From contig NZ_JADEXS020000001.1 of the NCBI RefSeq assembly GCF_015207005.2, positions 5,218,001 through 5,282,000 of the forward strand: DNA of 64,000 nt. Direction: 5' to 3'. Source of the stretch: Desmonostoc muscorum LEGE 12446. GTDB taxonomy: Bacteria > Cyanobacteriota > Cyanobacteriia > Cyanobacteriales > Nostocaceae. Shown here one piece after another: positions 48,899 to 58,139 of the stretch. The translations under genes were made by a program, and so were the position numbers. Position 1 is the first letter of the stretch, and every line of letters starts with the position of its first letter. Below the pieces are notes generated by a model. That model ran no database searches. It was not told where the DNA came from and saw nothing but the letters and a program-made list of their open reading frames with translations.

Positions 48899-51514
48899 CT
48901 AATAGTTGTAACCAACCACAAAATTGTTGTTGGTTAATGACAATCCAGCAGTAAGTAAAGCAAATTGTACCTGATTGAAGCCACTTGCACTGCCATCTTG
49001 GTCAAAGAACAATGCACCTGTAGTCGAGTTATAAATGAATCTTTGAGCGCTCGTGGTTGCAGATGCTCCAATGGTAAACTGACTAGCTGAAAGTACACCC
49101 ACTGATAAGCCACCACCAAAATTATAGTAGCCAGGCGACACCCGAATCAGTTCATTAGTTGGGTTGAAGTTATAAATAGTATCTATACCTTCATTGAAAC
49201 TATTGAAAGCAAAGGTATCAGTACCACCTCCTCCATAAAGGCGATCGTTACCATCACCACCATAGAGGTTATCATTGCCATTACCACCTCTGAGGGTATC
49301 AGTACCACTTGCTCCACTGAGGGTATCATTACCATTGCTCCCCACAATGGAATCATTGTAGTATGTACCTGAGATATTTAATTGTTCGATATTTTTATAG
49401 CTAATCAGTCTCGTGCCACTGGTAATTGAGCCAATCTTAGTAGTAGCATTGAAAGTCGAAGTTATTCCCGTGATACCATTGGAACTGATAGTGTAATCGA
49501 CGACGGTCAACAAATCGTCACCGATACCGCCATCTATTGTATCATTGCCAGCATTTCCAGTGGAGAGCGTATCATTGCCATTGGTTCCGACAATCAAATC
49601 ATCGTAGTTTGTCCCTGTGATATTTAATCCTTCGATATTTTTGTAGCTAACCAGTCTCGTCCCCACTGCAATTGAGCCAATGTTAGTAGTAGCATTGAAA
49701 GTCGAAGTAATTTCCGTGGTATTAAAGGGACTGATATCAACGGTCAACAAATCGTTACCAGTACCGCCATCTATTGTATCGTTGCCACCATTTCCAATGG
49801 AGAGCGTATCGTTGCCATTGCTGCCGAGAATCAAATCATCGTACTTTGTCCCTATGATATTTAATCGTTCGATATTTTTGTAGCTAATTAGTCTCGTGCC
49901 ATTGGTAATTGAGCCAATATTAGTAGTGGCATTAAAAGTCGAAGTAATTCCTGTGGTACCGTAGGATCTGGCGAAATCGACGGTCAAAAAATCTTCACCC
50001 TTACCCCCGTCTATCGTATCATTACCACTACTGCCCCCAGAGAGTGTATCGTTGCCATCAGTCCCCACAATGTTGTCATTGTAGCCTGTACCTGAGATAT
50101 TCAATCGTTCGATATTCTTGTAGGTAAGCCGAGGCGTATCTGTCGTGATTTCTATAATGTTAGTAGTGCCATTAAAACTCGAAGTGATCCCCGCTCCCAC
50201 ATAGGCAAAATCGAAGTACAGCAAATCGTCACCGTCACCCCCATCTACCATGTTATTACTATCACCATATCCTACAATGTAACCATTGCCAGGACCACCT
50301 CCATAGAGGATATCATCGCCATTTCCACCGTTGAGGGTATTATCACCCAACGCGCCAGAGGCACTCAGAGTATCATTGCCATCGCCTCCATCTAAGAGGT
50401 TATCGCCATATGAGGTAGAGTCACTGTAGTAGTCGAAATAAGCTCTGTCAAAAAAGCCAGAGATGTCTAGATAATCATTGCCATCGCCTCCAAAGAGGAG
50501 GTTATTACCTGCTGATCCGCTAGCCTTCAAGGTATCATCGCCAGCACCACCGTTGAGAGTGTTATTGCCAGATGAGTAAGAGTTATATGTGGAGTAGGAG
50601 TCGTAGCCCTCGAATGCCGAATCAGAGCCAGAGATATCTAGACGATCATTGCCATTCCCCCCATCTAAAAGGTTATTACCTTTTGAAGCGCTAGCACTCA
50701 AGGTATCATCACCTGCACCACCGTTGAGGGTATTATTGCCTAAGGAGAAATCGTCGTAGCTTATTCCGCTGCTGGAGTACCAATAGCCATAGCCAGAGGC
50801 TGTCAGAGAATCATTCCCATCGTCCCCAGAGAGTAGATTATTGCCCGCACTACCAATGAGAGTATCATTGCCCGCACCACCCCGCAGCAAGTCGTTACCA
50901 CTTTTGCCGTCAATAATGTCATCACCCCCCTGACCATTAATCACATCATCTGAGTTGTCAAAGCCGCTAATATTATTCGATAGGTCATTGAGGAAGGTGA
51001 CTGTATTTTTTCTAAAGATAGTGCTTTGGGTGGAGTTGGCATCGAAGACATCAAATCTGTCGGTGATGCTAGTTTGCCCATCAAACAGAATATTGCCCGA
51101 GTCTACAGTGGCTCCAGTGGATTTGGTGAGGTTATCGAGGTTTTCCAGGGCAAAGTTTTCCAGGATGACTTTTGTATCAGCCACCCCTTCAAAAGTGATT
51201 TCCAAACTTGTGCCATTCTGGGTGAGTAGCAGATTTCGGGCAGTCAAGCCTTCCCCAAGGAATTTGATGGTATCGACTTCGGTAGTGACTGCTGCTGTTG
51301 GCTTTGTGCCTTTACCTACTCCACCAAAATCAGTGATGGTATCTGTGCCGTCACCTCGGTTGTAAACAAATATGTCCTTGCCACCACCGCCAGTTAAGCT
51401 GTCGTTACCCTGTTTGGCTGTGATGGTATCGTTCCCCGTTAAACCATTAATCTTATTCGCGCTGTTAGTACCCAGTAGGGTATCGTTACCGTTGGTTCCA
51501 ATGATATTAGTCAT
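48899..51514 (-). CDS. Giant RTX-type calcium-binding repeat protein, array copy 6
   Basis: An 871-residue protein, the first of the array in transcription order. It has one N-terminal module (about 1-205: [40 protein letters not shown]). RTX cassettes with variable inserts (YGYWYSSSGISYDDFSL, FFDRAYFDYYSDSTSY) follow to about 400. Then come four consecutive copies of a different module (about 430-730) with the pattern GITSTFNATTNIGSI, RLISYKNIERLNIIGTKYDD and NGNDTLS. The conserved C-terminus from about 765 ends with an extra GYNY. Ca2+ binding by the GGNGNDxLY nonapeptides is expected; export by a type I system elsewhere is likely. Confidence 0.93.
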   Translation of the reverse strand: MTNIIGTNGNDTLLGTNSANKINGLTGNDTITAKQGNDSLTGGGGKDIFVYNRGDGTDTITDFGGVGKGTKPTAAVTTEVDTIKFLGEGLTARNLLLTQNGTSLEITFEGVADTKVILENFALENLDNLTKSTGATVDSGNILFDGQTSITDRFDVFDANSTQSTIFRKNTVTFLNDLSNNISGFDNSDDVINGQGGDDIIDGKSGNDLLRGGAGNDTLIGSAGNNLLSGDDGNDSLTASGYGYWYSSSGISYDDFSLGNNTLNGGAGDDTLSASASKGNNLLDGGNGNDRLDISGSDSAFEGYDSYSTYNSYSSGNNTLNGGAGDDTLKASGSAGNNLLFGGDGNDYLDISGFFDRAYFDYYSDSTSYGDNLLDGGDGNDTLSASGALGDNTLNGGNGDDILYGGGPGNGYIVGYGDSNNMVDGGDGDDLLYFDFAYVGAGITSSFNGTTNIIEITTDTPRLTYKNIERLNISGTGYNDNIVGTDGNDTLSGGSSGNDTIDGGKGEDFLTVDFARSYGTTGITSTFNATTNIGSITNGTRLISYKNIERLNIIGTKYDDLILGSNGNDTLSIGNGGNDTIDGGTGNDLLTVDISPFNTTEITSTFNATTNIGSIAVGTRLVSYKNIEGLNITGTNYDDLIVGTNGNDTLSTGNAGNDTIDGGIGDDLLTVVDYTISSNGITGITSTFNATTKIGSITSGTRLISYKNIEQLNISGTYYNDSIVGSNGNDTLSGASGTDTLRGGNGNDNLYGGDGNDRLYGGGGTDTFAFNSFNEGIDTIYNFNPTNELIRVSPGYYNFGGGLSVGVLSASQFTIGASATTSAQRFIYNSTTGALFFDQDGSASGFNQVQFALLTAGLSLTNNNFVVGYNY

Positions 51515-51793
51515 AACTTTTACCTGATTGAATCGATTTTTGCAGGAATTTCAGTTGTCAATAATCGAGTTAGTGCTGTTTGAGGGCAGGAAAATTCGCC
51601 CAGAGACAACACTTTCCGCATACTTTATTCACCTTTGAGGGTTAACAATTTTTCTTTGAAAATTTCCCCTTTCATTGCCTTGTAAGGATTACTCATCCAA
51701 GTTATTGACGACTATCTAAGTCTTAAGCACTGTCAAATGTCTCAGGTTGTGGATTCACAAAAACAATTAGTTTCAGGCTGATTGAAATCATTA

Positions 51794-51950
51794 GACCTGC
51801 CTTAAAAATAGGGACTGGGGACTGGGGATTGGGGACTGGGAAAGAGATATTTTCATTCTTTCCTTGTGAGTGCAACTCATGAAGTCTCTTGCAAAAGTCC
51901 CCTAACACCCCACCCCCAGCCCCTCCCCGCTCTTCGGGAGGGGAGACTTT
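51794..51950. repeat. Dispersed palindromic repeat element, copy 2
   Basis: GACCTGCCTTAAAAATAGGG, GGGACTGG heptamers, AAAGAGATATTTTCATTC, TCTTGCAAAAGTCCCCTAAC and the ACCCCACCCCCAGCCCCTCC core match copy 1 at 21660. This copy ends at the GGGAGGGGAG hairpin and lacks most of the right arm. Confidence 0.75.
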
Positions 51951-52288
51951 GATGTAAGTCACGTCTAGCCTGAAAATAGGAAAGATTTAAATAACCCGAT
52001 AATAACTAAATACCGAATATTTACTTAGATGTCTATTATTTAAATAAAAATTTTTGCATACTTTTCGTAATATTTGCTACTTACAATGTGCTATATTACT
52101 CAAATAGTATATTTTTACGAAAAATTACGCACGCTAGTAAGTAAAAATCGGCAATATGCGATGGATGCGATCGCTCATAGAAAAATTTGGACGATGAAAA
52201 GGCTCAAGGGGTTCAACTGTACAAGAGACGCGATTTATCCCATTGATTGTCTTAATTTATCTATACAATTCAGTTGAGGATTGTTTGT

Positions 52289-52313
52289 AGAGACGTTGTA
52301 TTGCAACGTCTCT
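52289..52313. terminator. Palindromic hairpin downstream of the SelO gene
   Basis: AGAGACGTTG TATTG CAACGTCTCT, a perfect 10-bp stem with 5-base loop, about 80 bp beyond the stop of the minus-strand SelO gene. It is a common dispersed hairpin and may act as terminator. Confidence 0.5.
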
Positions 52314-52393
52314 GATGAGATTATTAATTGTACCGAGACAGCAGATTGAATCTCAATCACTCTGTAGCTATCAAGAAAATAACAGTGATTTGA

Positions 52394-53851
52394 CTATTGT
52401 CGAGATTGGATTTGCTGCACTAAATCATAAAAAGGTTGCCAATTATCTTCTTGAACGATTGGTTCCCAAATAGATTCAATCACAGGTCTTAACAATGCTG
52501 TTTTCGGATTATGAAAAGCTAAAGTTTGGGCGATTGTATTTAGGCGATCGCCATCTAAATCATTCAAGATTTTATGGTATAGTATGCACCAATCATCAAA
52601 AATTCCTGATGCTCCCGGTACTGGTACAATATCTGAAGTATTCATTACGAAACCTGGTTCATCTCGCCATTTAGATGAAAAGGTGCGAGCCATCTCATAA
52701 AAAAATTCGTGATAACCAACTTTGCTATTGGTCAAAAATTCAATCGTTAAATTCAAGAGTTCTTTTGCCTGTGGATTTGGCAACTCTACAAAACCCAACT
52801 TTTTCAACATTAAAGAACTGTATTCTGCTTGATAATATTCATCAAATTTTGCTATTCCAGACTTCAAGTCGTCTTTATCAATAATCGCCTTTAAAGGTTC
52901 CTGGAGCATTTCTAGATTCAACTGGCAAACGCTTGGTTGATGAATGTAACAATAGCGTCCATAATAGTCGAAATATGCAGCTATAAAGTATGGGTTATAG
53001 TTAGCAATAAACGCATAAGGACCATAATCAAAACTCTCTCCTGTAATTGACATATTGTCAGTATTGAGAACTGCATGACAAAAACCAGCAGCCATCCACT
53101 GGGCTGCTAATTCTGCAACTCTTTTAACTAATTCGGCGTAAAACAAGGCATATTTATCTTCTTGGGCGTCCAAGTCTTGATAATATTCCTTAATTACGTG
53201 GTCTAACAGCTTCTGAGTTAAATCTGGACGTTGTAAATAATGCAGACGCTCAAAAGTGCCAAAGCGAATATGAGAATTGCTCATCCTGACCATTACAGAT
53301 GAACGAGTAGGTGAAGGTTCATCCCCCCGCCACAAGGATAAGCCTGTTTCAATCATGCTGAGACAGCGCGAGGTACGTACACCCAGGTGGTGCAGTGCTT
53401 CCGCAGCCAGAACTTCCCGCACTCCACCTTTAAGCGTCAGCAAACCGTCGCCACCACGAGAGTAAGGCGTTCTGCCAGAACCTTTAGTGCCAAAATCGTA
53501 TAATTGGCCATCAGTAGTGCGTACTTGCCCGTAGAGAAAGCCTCTGCCATCACCCAAGAGTGGGTTATATTCACCAAATTGATAGCCGTGGTAACGCATT
53601 GCCAAAAGTGGTTTGCGCCCCTCAAATTTGCCAAAAGCTGTGATGAAATCTTCATCTTTAACTACTTGGGGGTCAAGACCTAAGCGCGGTAACAGTGCAT
53701 CGTGACGCCAACGCAAGATGTGTTGGGGAAATTCTTCTGCCGCAACCTCGTCGTAGTAGTCATCGCCTAGAGATTCCAAGGCGCTTTCGTAGTTCAGGGA
53801 GAGAAAAGGATTGCTAGAATTTTTGGAGTTTGGAGTTTGGGCCAGAGTCAT
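52394..53851 (-). CDS. SelO/YdiU family protein adenylyltransferase (pseudokinase)
   Basis: A 485-residue pseudokinase of the SelO (UPF0061/YdiU) family, which transfers AMP to protein Ser/Thr/Tyr side chains. Visible family features are [70 protein letters not shown] with [20 protein letters not shown] (the altered catalytic loop) and [11 protein letters not shown] at the end. It lacks the C-terminal selenocysteine/cysteine tail of longer members. The start at 53851 (MTLAQTPNS) is preferred over 53860. It stands alone downstream of an acetyltransferase gene on the same strand. Confidence 0.93.
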   Translation of the reverse strand: MTLAQTPNSKNSSNPFLSLNYESALESLGDDYYDEVAAEEFPQHILRWRHDALLPRLGLDPQVVKDEDFITAFGKFEGRKPLLAMRYHGYQFGEYNPLLGDGRGFLYGQVRTTDGQLYDFGTKGSGRTPYSRGGDGLLTLKGGVREVLAAEALHHLGVRTSRCLSMIETGLSLWRGDEPSPTRSSVMVRMSNSHIRFGTFERLHYLQRPDLTQKLLDHVIKEYYQDLDAQEDKYALFYAELVKRVAELAAQWMAAGFCHAVLNTDNMSITGESFDYGPYAFIANYNPYFIAAYFDYYGRYCYIHQPSVCQLNLEMLQEPLKAIIDKDDLKSGIAKFDEYYQAEYSSLMLKKLGFVELPNPQAKELLNLTIEFLTNSKVGYHEFFYEMARTFSSKWRDEPGFVMNTSDIVPVPGASGIFDDWCILYHKILNDLDGDRLNTIAQTLAFHNPKTALLRPVIESIWEPIVQEDNWQPFYDLVQQIQSRQ

Positions 53852-53937
53852 TACGAGCAAAACTTAATTCATTCTTTCCCTTAATACTACCTCTGGCTTC
53901 ACCATCAGCATCGACATATTCTCAATTACGAATTATT

Positions 53938-54513
53938 TTAAGATTTTGGTGCTTGCCAATTAGGATTGGTCAGACTCGTCAAAATATGATCTTCCCATTG
54001 TCCATTAATTAATAAATAGTCTCTAGCATATCCTTCAATGACAAAACCGAGTCTTTTGAGGACATTGCCACTGCGGCGATTGTGAGGCATATAATTAGCC
54101 ATGACACGGTGAAAATTTAACTCTTGAAAGAGATATTGAATTGCTACTTTTAACCCTTCTGTCATATATCCTTTGCCTTGCTTTGTTTCGGCAAGGCTAT
54201 ATCCCACATAGCAAAAATGAGCAGCACCTCGAACAAAATTACTAAAATTGATAGTCCCAATAATTACAGTTGGATTTTTTTTAGTAAAAATAAATAGCTT
54301 TAAGGACTGGCCATTGATAAATTCCAGAAAATTGTTCTCTATTTGATACTGCCAATATTCTTGAGTAAAAAAACCATCAGCCCAAAGAGGGTAAAATGGG
54401 GTAAGATAATTTTTGTTATCATCAAAATATTTGATAACTTGAGGTATATCGTCTTGAATTGCCGATCGCAACAACAGGCGATCGCTTTTAATTAACGGCA
54501 GTTCTAATTTCAT
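53938..54513 (-). CDS. GNAT acetyltransferase, RimJ/RimL type
   Basis: A 191-residue acetyltransferase with the RimJ-like order: LPLIKSDRLLLRSAIQDDIP, PTVIIGTINFSNFVRGAAHF, YVGYSLAETKQGKGYMTEGL (acetyl-CoA motif) and NRRSGNVLKRLGFVIEGYAR. Members acetylate N-terminal residues of ribosomal proteins or other amines; the substrate here is unknown. The full domain is intact. It lies 86 bp upstream of the SelO gene on the same strand. Confidence 0.9.
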   Translation of the reverse strand: MKLELPLIKSDRLLLRSAIQDDIPQVIKYFDDNKNYLTPFYPLWADGFFTQEYWQYQIENNFLEFINGQSLKLFIFTKKNPTVIIGTINFSNFVRGAAHFCYVGYSLAETKQGKGYMTEGLKVAIQYLFQELNFHRVMANYMPHNRRSGNVLKRLGFVIEGYARDYLLINGQWEDHILTSLTNPNWQAPKS

Positions 54514-54794
54514 ACACTACTCATTTGTCATTAGTCATTTGTTTTTCTCCGTGTTCTGGCGTAAGAGCGTCCCCCTCATCTCCCCACTCCCTTCAACAAA
54601 TACAGTAAGTATTTTTGCTCTGAATCTGCCATTCAACCAAAATCTTGATAAGCTGATGTCTAACATATCTAGGCGCAAGGATTGAGAGCTAATGGGTGAT
54701 TAAGAACTTCAATAAAATCCCTTTGCCCAAACGCTGTACCAGAGGAAATTCAACCAAAAGACAGCCTTGATAAACCTAGTCTACAAGAAGGATA
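54514..54794. other. Gap between the divergent RimJ-like gene and bioB
   Basis: About 280 bp holding both promoters. No repeat, operator or small gene was recognised. Confidence 0.5.
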
Positions 54795-55805
54795 GTGACG
54801 GTGGGAATACGCTACGATTGGCAGGAATTAGAGATTCGGGCGATATACAACACGCCTTTGCTAGAGCTTATTTATCAAGCCGCTAGCGTGCATCGCCAAT
54901 ATCATGACCCAACAAAAATCCAAGTTTGTAAGCTCATATCTATTAAAACCGGAGGTTGTCCAGAAGATTGTAGCTACTGTGCCCAATCTTCGCGCTATAA
55001 AACAGAGGTAAAGGCGCAAGCACTTCTCGAAAAGGAAACGGTAGTTAACATTGCTCAAAAAGCTAAAGAAACTGGTGTTAGCCGCATCTGCATGGGTGCT
55101 GCTTGGCGCGAAGTGCGGGACAACTCACAATTTGAGGAAGTCCTGGAAATGGTCAAGGATGTGACGGCAATGGGCTTGGAAGTATGCTGCACTCTGGGAA
55201 TGTTGACACCAAATCAAGCCAAGCGATTGGAAGATGCTGGACTTTACGCCTATAACCATAACTTAGATACATCCCCAGAATATTACAGCACAATTATTAC
55301 CACAAGGACATATGGCGATCGCTTGAACACAATTGAGAATGTCCGTCAAACAAATGTGACTGTATGTTCTGGCGGTATTCTTGGTTTGGGCGAAACTGTG
55401 GATGACCGCATTGGCATGTTGCAAACTTTAGCAAACTTACATCCTCATCCAGAGTCCGTACCAATTAATATTCTCTCCCAAGTACCAGGCACACCCTTAG
55501 AAAATCAGCCTGATGTCCCCATTTGGGATGTTGTGCGAATGATTGCCACAGCCAGAATTTTAATGCCAGCTTCCGATGTGCGCCTTAGTGCTGGTAGGGC
55601 TAGACTTTCTCAAGTTGAACAAGCTTTTTGCTTTATGGCAGGAGCTAATTCTATCTTTTCCAGCGACGACAACAAAATGTTGACGGTGACAACTCCCTGT
55701 CCAGATTATGATAGCGATCGAGAAATGCTGAATTTACTCGGTTTGGGAATGCGTCCACCTTCCCAAAGACAGGAGAAATTAACAAGCCCTGCTGTGGTGG
55801 GATAA
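54795..55805 (+). CDS. bioB: Biotin synthase
   Basis: A radical-SAM enzyme inserting sulfur into dethiobiotin to make biotin. The 336-residue protein carries the [4Fe-4S] motif CPEDCSYC (Cys55, 59, 62), preceded by [29 protein letters not shown] and [20 protein letters not shown], with Cys residues for the [2Fe-2S] cluster, follow, and [20 protein letters not shown] closes the barrel. The start is a GTG at 54795; the GTG at 54801 has better spacing to AAGGA. bioD lies 30 kb upstream in this window. A palindromic terminator follows. Confidence 0.96.
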   Translation: MTVGIRYDWQELEIRAIYNTPLLELIYQAASVHRQYHDPTKIQVCKLISIKTGGCPEDCSYCAQSSRYKTEVKAQALLEKETVVNIAQKAKETGVSRICMGAAWREVRDNSQFEEVLEMVKDVTAMGLEVCCTLGMLTPNQAKRLEDAGLYAYNHNLDTSPEYYSTIITTRTYGDRLNTIENVRQTNVTVCSGGILGLGETVDDRIGMLQTLANLHPHPESVPINILSQVPGTPLENQPDVPIWDVVRMIATARILMPASDVRLSAGRARLSQVEQAFCFMAGANSIFSSDDNKMLTVTTPCPDYDSDREMLNLLGLGMRPPSQRQEKLTSPAVVG

Positions 55806-55840
55806 GTACTCACAGCATTTTTCAGGTAAATAAATTACAT

Positions 55841-55872
55841 TTGTAGGGGCACAACATGTTGTGCCCCTACAA
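55841..55872. terminator. Perfect 32-bp palindrome between bioB and petL
   Basis: TTGTAGGGGCACAACA pairs completely with TGTTGTGCCCCTACAA. It lies between the convergent ends of bioB and petL and can terminate both; the same GTAGGGGCAC sequence appears in dispersed repeats. Confidence 0.7.
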
Positions 55873-55918
55873 TTATCTGTACCTCACCAAGCTGCAATTT
55901 GCTGTAATTTGGTCTTGA

Positions 55919-56014
55919 TTAAATTATCTTGGCAGTGCGTAGACCAAAAAACAGACCAAGAGCTATAGCAAAGAATAAACCCAAGAACCCGATGTAAGCT
56001 ACAATTGCAAACAT
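55919..56014 (-). CDS. petL: Cytochrome b6f complex subunit PetL
   Basis: A 31-residue single-helix thylakoid protein: MFAIVAYIGFLGLFFAIALG followed by LFFGLRTAKII. This matches known cyanobacterial PetL nearly residue for residue (IVAYIGFL at the start, FGLR-x-AKI at the end). PetL stabilises the dimeric b6f complex. The ATG at 56014 is preceded by GGAG at a good distance (GGAGAAAAATAA). It stands alone on the minus strand with a palindromic terminator beyond it. Confidence 0.9.
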   Translation of the reverse strand: MFAIVAYIGFLGLFFAIALGLFFGLRTAKII

Positions 56015-56061
56015 TTATTTTTCTCCACAATACTTCCTAAATCTATTGAATCATTAGATGT

Positions 56062-56103
56062 TGGATATTGGGCATTGGGTATTGGGTATTGGGCATTGGG
56101 TTG
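56062..56103. repeat. Short tandem repeat TATTGGG/CATTGGG
   Basis: About six heptamers upstream of petL, directly before the end of the DUF4397 gene. Confidence 0.8.
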
Positions 56104-56133
56104 GCTAAAAATGCCTCACTAAGTTGATATTGC

Positions 56134-57006
56134 TTACTGCACAATCTGATAACACCCATTAGCATTAGGAGGCGCTGTTTGTGTTGAGGCAGTTGTGAGT
56201 AGCAGTGAGTTAGGTGCTTGGCCTAAGCCATTACCTGTAGCAATTACATCAAAAATGACTCCGGGCGGGACTTGTTGATTCGCAACTTCTACTGTGATTG
56301 GTGGGTTGAAGGCATTATTGATCAATGGGTCAAATTGGTCAGGTAGAACTGGATTGAAGTTATATGTACCAGCCGTAAGTTCTGGGTAAGGAATAGCAGT
56401 TTTGGGTGTCAGGTCTGTGATGCGAGTTTCATCCACATTTGGGCTAGAGGATTTGCTAATACGGAAATCTATAACAGCGCTAGTTTCCGAAAAGCGATAC
56501 CAACGTCCTTTAAATTTACCTGGATTAGGCTGTGTTAAATCCTCTGGAATCACAAAGGGTGATTGATTAAATAATGGTTGACCTGAGGGACCTTGTAGTG
56601 TTCCTGTGATCGCTACTGTATAAGCACTATTAGGCGCTCCTGTAAAAGTTCTTTGAGCAATTGTACTGTAAGTACCAGATTGCACAAAACGTACATGAAT
56701 ATTTCCTGGTGTTACATTTACATATTTACTAGCTTGACGAAAATCTACATTCTCCAAAACTTTGTCACCGTTGACAATCACATCAACTGGTGATGCAGTA
56801 GCAACCGCAGCGTTAATAACTCTTAATTTGGTAGGGCATTTATAAGGGTTGAGAAGAGAATCTAGTAGGCTTAGGCTTCCAGTGGACAATTTTTGTGAAG
56901 GCTCTGTAGATAGTTGAGAATAGGCTAAACCTTTGTATGGATAACTAGTCAAACTAATTAAAGATAATGTCAAAGCACCTAAGAATAATCGTCTTGTTAG
57001 AAACAT
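56134..57006 (-). CDS. Exported DUF4397 protein
   Basis: A 290-residue secreted protein. A signal peptide (MFLTRRLFLGALTLSLISLT, cleavage near residue 30) precedes two halves of the DUF4397 type. The first is KLRVINAAVATASPVDVIVN with NVTPGNIHVRFVQSGTYSTI and NSAYTVAITGTLQG; the second is AVIDFRISKSSSP... with LTAGTYNFNPVLPDQFD. Members are extracytoplasmic beta-sandwich proteins of unknown role. A Cys near residue 57 and one near the C-terminus (ANGCYQIVQ) could form a disulfide. Start ATG at 57006, with GGAGGA nearby. Alone between repeats and an AT-rich region. Confidence 0.85.
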   Translation of the reverse strand: MFLTRRLFLGALTLSLISLTSYPYKGLAYSQLSTEPSQKLSTGSLSLLDSLLNPYKCPTKLRVINAAVATASPVDVIVNGDKVLENVDFRQASKYVNVTPGNIHVRFVQSGTYSTIAQRTFTGAPNSAYTVAITGTLQGPSGQPLFNQSPFVIPEDLTQPNPGKFKGRWYRFSETSAVIDFRISKSSSPNVDETRITDLTPKTAIPYPELTAGTYNFNPVLPDQFDPLINNAFNPPITVEVANQQVPPGVIFDVIATGNGLGQAPNSLLLTTASTQTAPPNANGCYQIVQ

Positions 57007-57593
57007 ATCTTCCTCCTATCCTGAGACAAAATAACAAATGAGCAAGCTTTTTTTTGCATAAAAAATGATGCGATAGTCATCGCAAAGATTTTTTATGTAT
57101 GGGGCTATAGATATTGCAATGGTAGATATTTAATTTGAGAAAACAGGTTATTTTTTCTGTTGTTTTCCCAAGCATTAGATACTCTTGGTTATTGAGTAAA
57201 TAGTGTGGTAAAAACACACTAAATTCTGTACTAAATAACCATAGTATTTATGTCAAGAGTGTGAAGAGTATCCAAGTCTATCAATCTGTTCAAATCGCCC
57301 AAAATAGCTCTGATAATTGCCTAATAAAAATGCTTGTGCATCTTTACTAAAAGAGTAATTTGGTTTTGATTTTTTCTTATTTTTTATATTCCTAATTTAT
57401 TTTACATTGCTCTTCCTGCCTCCTTTACAGCTACTATTCGTTAATAATTACAAAAAATTTATTTGTTCTTTAATATATCTTAACATAGTTAATCTGGTAC
57501 AGACAATTGATATTATTAATGATAATAATTTGTTTTGCTCTATGACTAGCAAGCCTTCTAGCAACTGTTAAACATTGCCTAATTTATATTCTT
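57007..57593. other. AT-rich intergenic region
   Basis: About 590 bp of strongly AT-rich DNA upstream of the DUF4397 gene. No coding frame, RNA gene or repeat was recognised. Confidence 0.6.
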
Positions 57594-58020
57594 TTAGGCA
57601 ATGTAAAATAACTTTTTAACGAAAGAATCAGGGTTGTAGCTTCTACAGGAGGTTCTGCCTGGGCATCGGTGAGAAGTTAAGGTGATTGCACTTTTGTCAA
57701 GTAGAGCTTCAAAATTAGTCTCTGATGCGGCGGGGTTAGTGTGAAACCAAGCCTCAACAGGTAAACGATTCGCTAAATCAATAACTGTACAAATCTCTCC
57801 TAGCAACTGACCTACCTTCAAATCTTCCAGGCTTTTTAGCTTGCGAAACAAAGGTTTTAATGTTGACTCATCCAAATCCAAATTCGTTCAAAATTAACAA
57901 GTGCAAATTTAACACTTTCACAGAGTGGTCGCCTCAGCCGCTGTTGCCAATTAAGTTGTAACTGAGGCAATAAATCTTTGAATACTCGCTCAAATAATTC
58001 TGCTGGAAATACTAAGAATC
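57594..58020 (-). pseudogene. Broken IS4-type transposase fragment
   Basis: Two minus-strand frames together read like the start of an IS4-family transposase. One is [20 protein letters not shown] (about 57875-58020). The other, after a frameshift near 57870, is DESTLKPLFRKLKSLEDLKV to DLANRLPVEAWFHTNPAASE (57700-57875). The part beyond about 57690 is unrelated. Start, end and most of the catalytic core are missing, so it is inactive. The family assignment is moderately sure. Confidence 0.65.
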
Positions 58021-58044
58021 TTTCTGATATAGGAATCCGATCCC

Positions 58045-58087
58045 ATACCCCATGCCCCATGCCCCATGCCCCATGCCCTATCCCCAT
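58045..58087. repeat. Short tandem repeat CCCCATG heptamers
   Basis: Six CCCCATG/CCCCATA-like heptamers, the complement of the GGGCATG family, between the transposase remnant and aroB. Confidence 0.8.
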
Positions 58088-58139
58088 TCCCCAGATTGCG
58101 ATAGAATACAGCCCACGGGCGCTTGTTTGGGGTTGGGCA

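Larger units (their letters stand above)
51515..52393. other. Left flank of the array with dispersed repeat
   Basis: It carries the 5' block of copy 6 (TTGACA at 51557-51562, minus strand), then a copy of the dispersed element (51794-51950), spacer-like sequence (ATTTACTTAGATGTCTAT) and a palindrome at 52289-52313. A 67-codon plus-strand frame at 52074 has no recognisable product. Confidence 0.65.

Noticed and set aside
33011..51514. CRISPR array (regular repeats alternating with variable sequence)
   Set aside because: Repeats are long, coding, not palindromic, and vary in spacing; no cas genes are present.
52074..52277. 67-codon ORF downstream of the SelO gene
   Set aside because: It lies in spacer and repeat DNA, contains a HIP1 site, and its composition is not protein-like.
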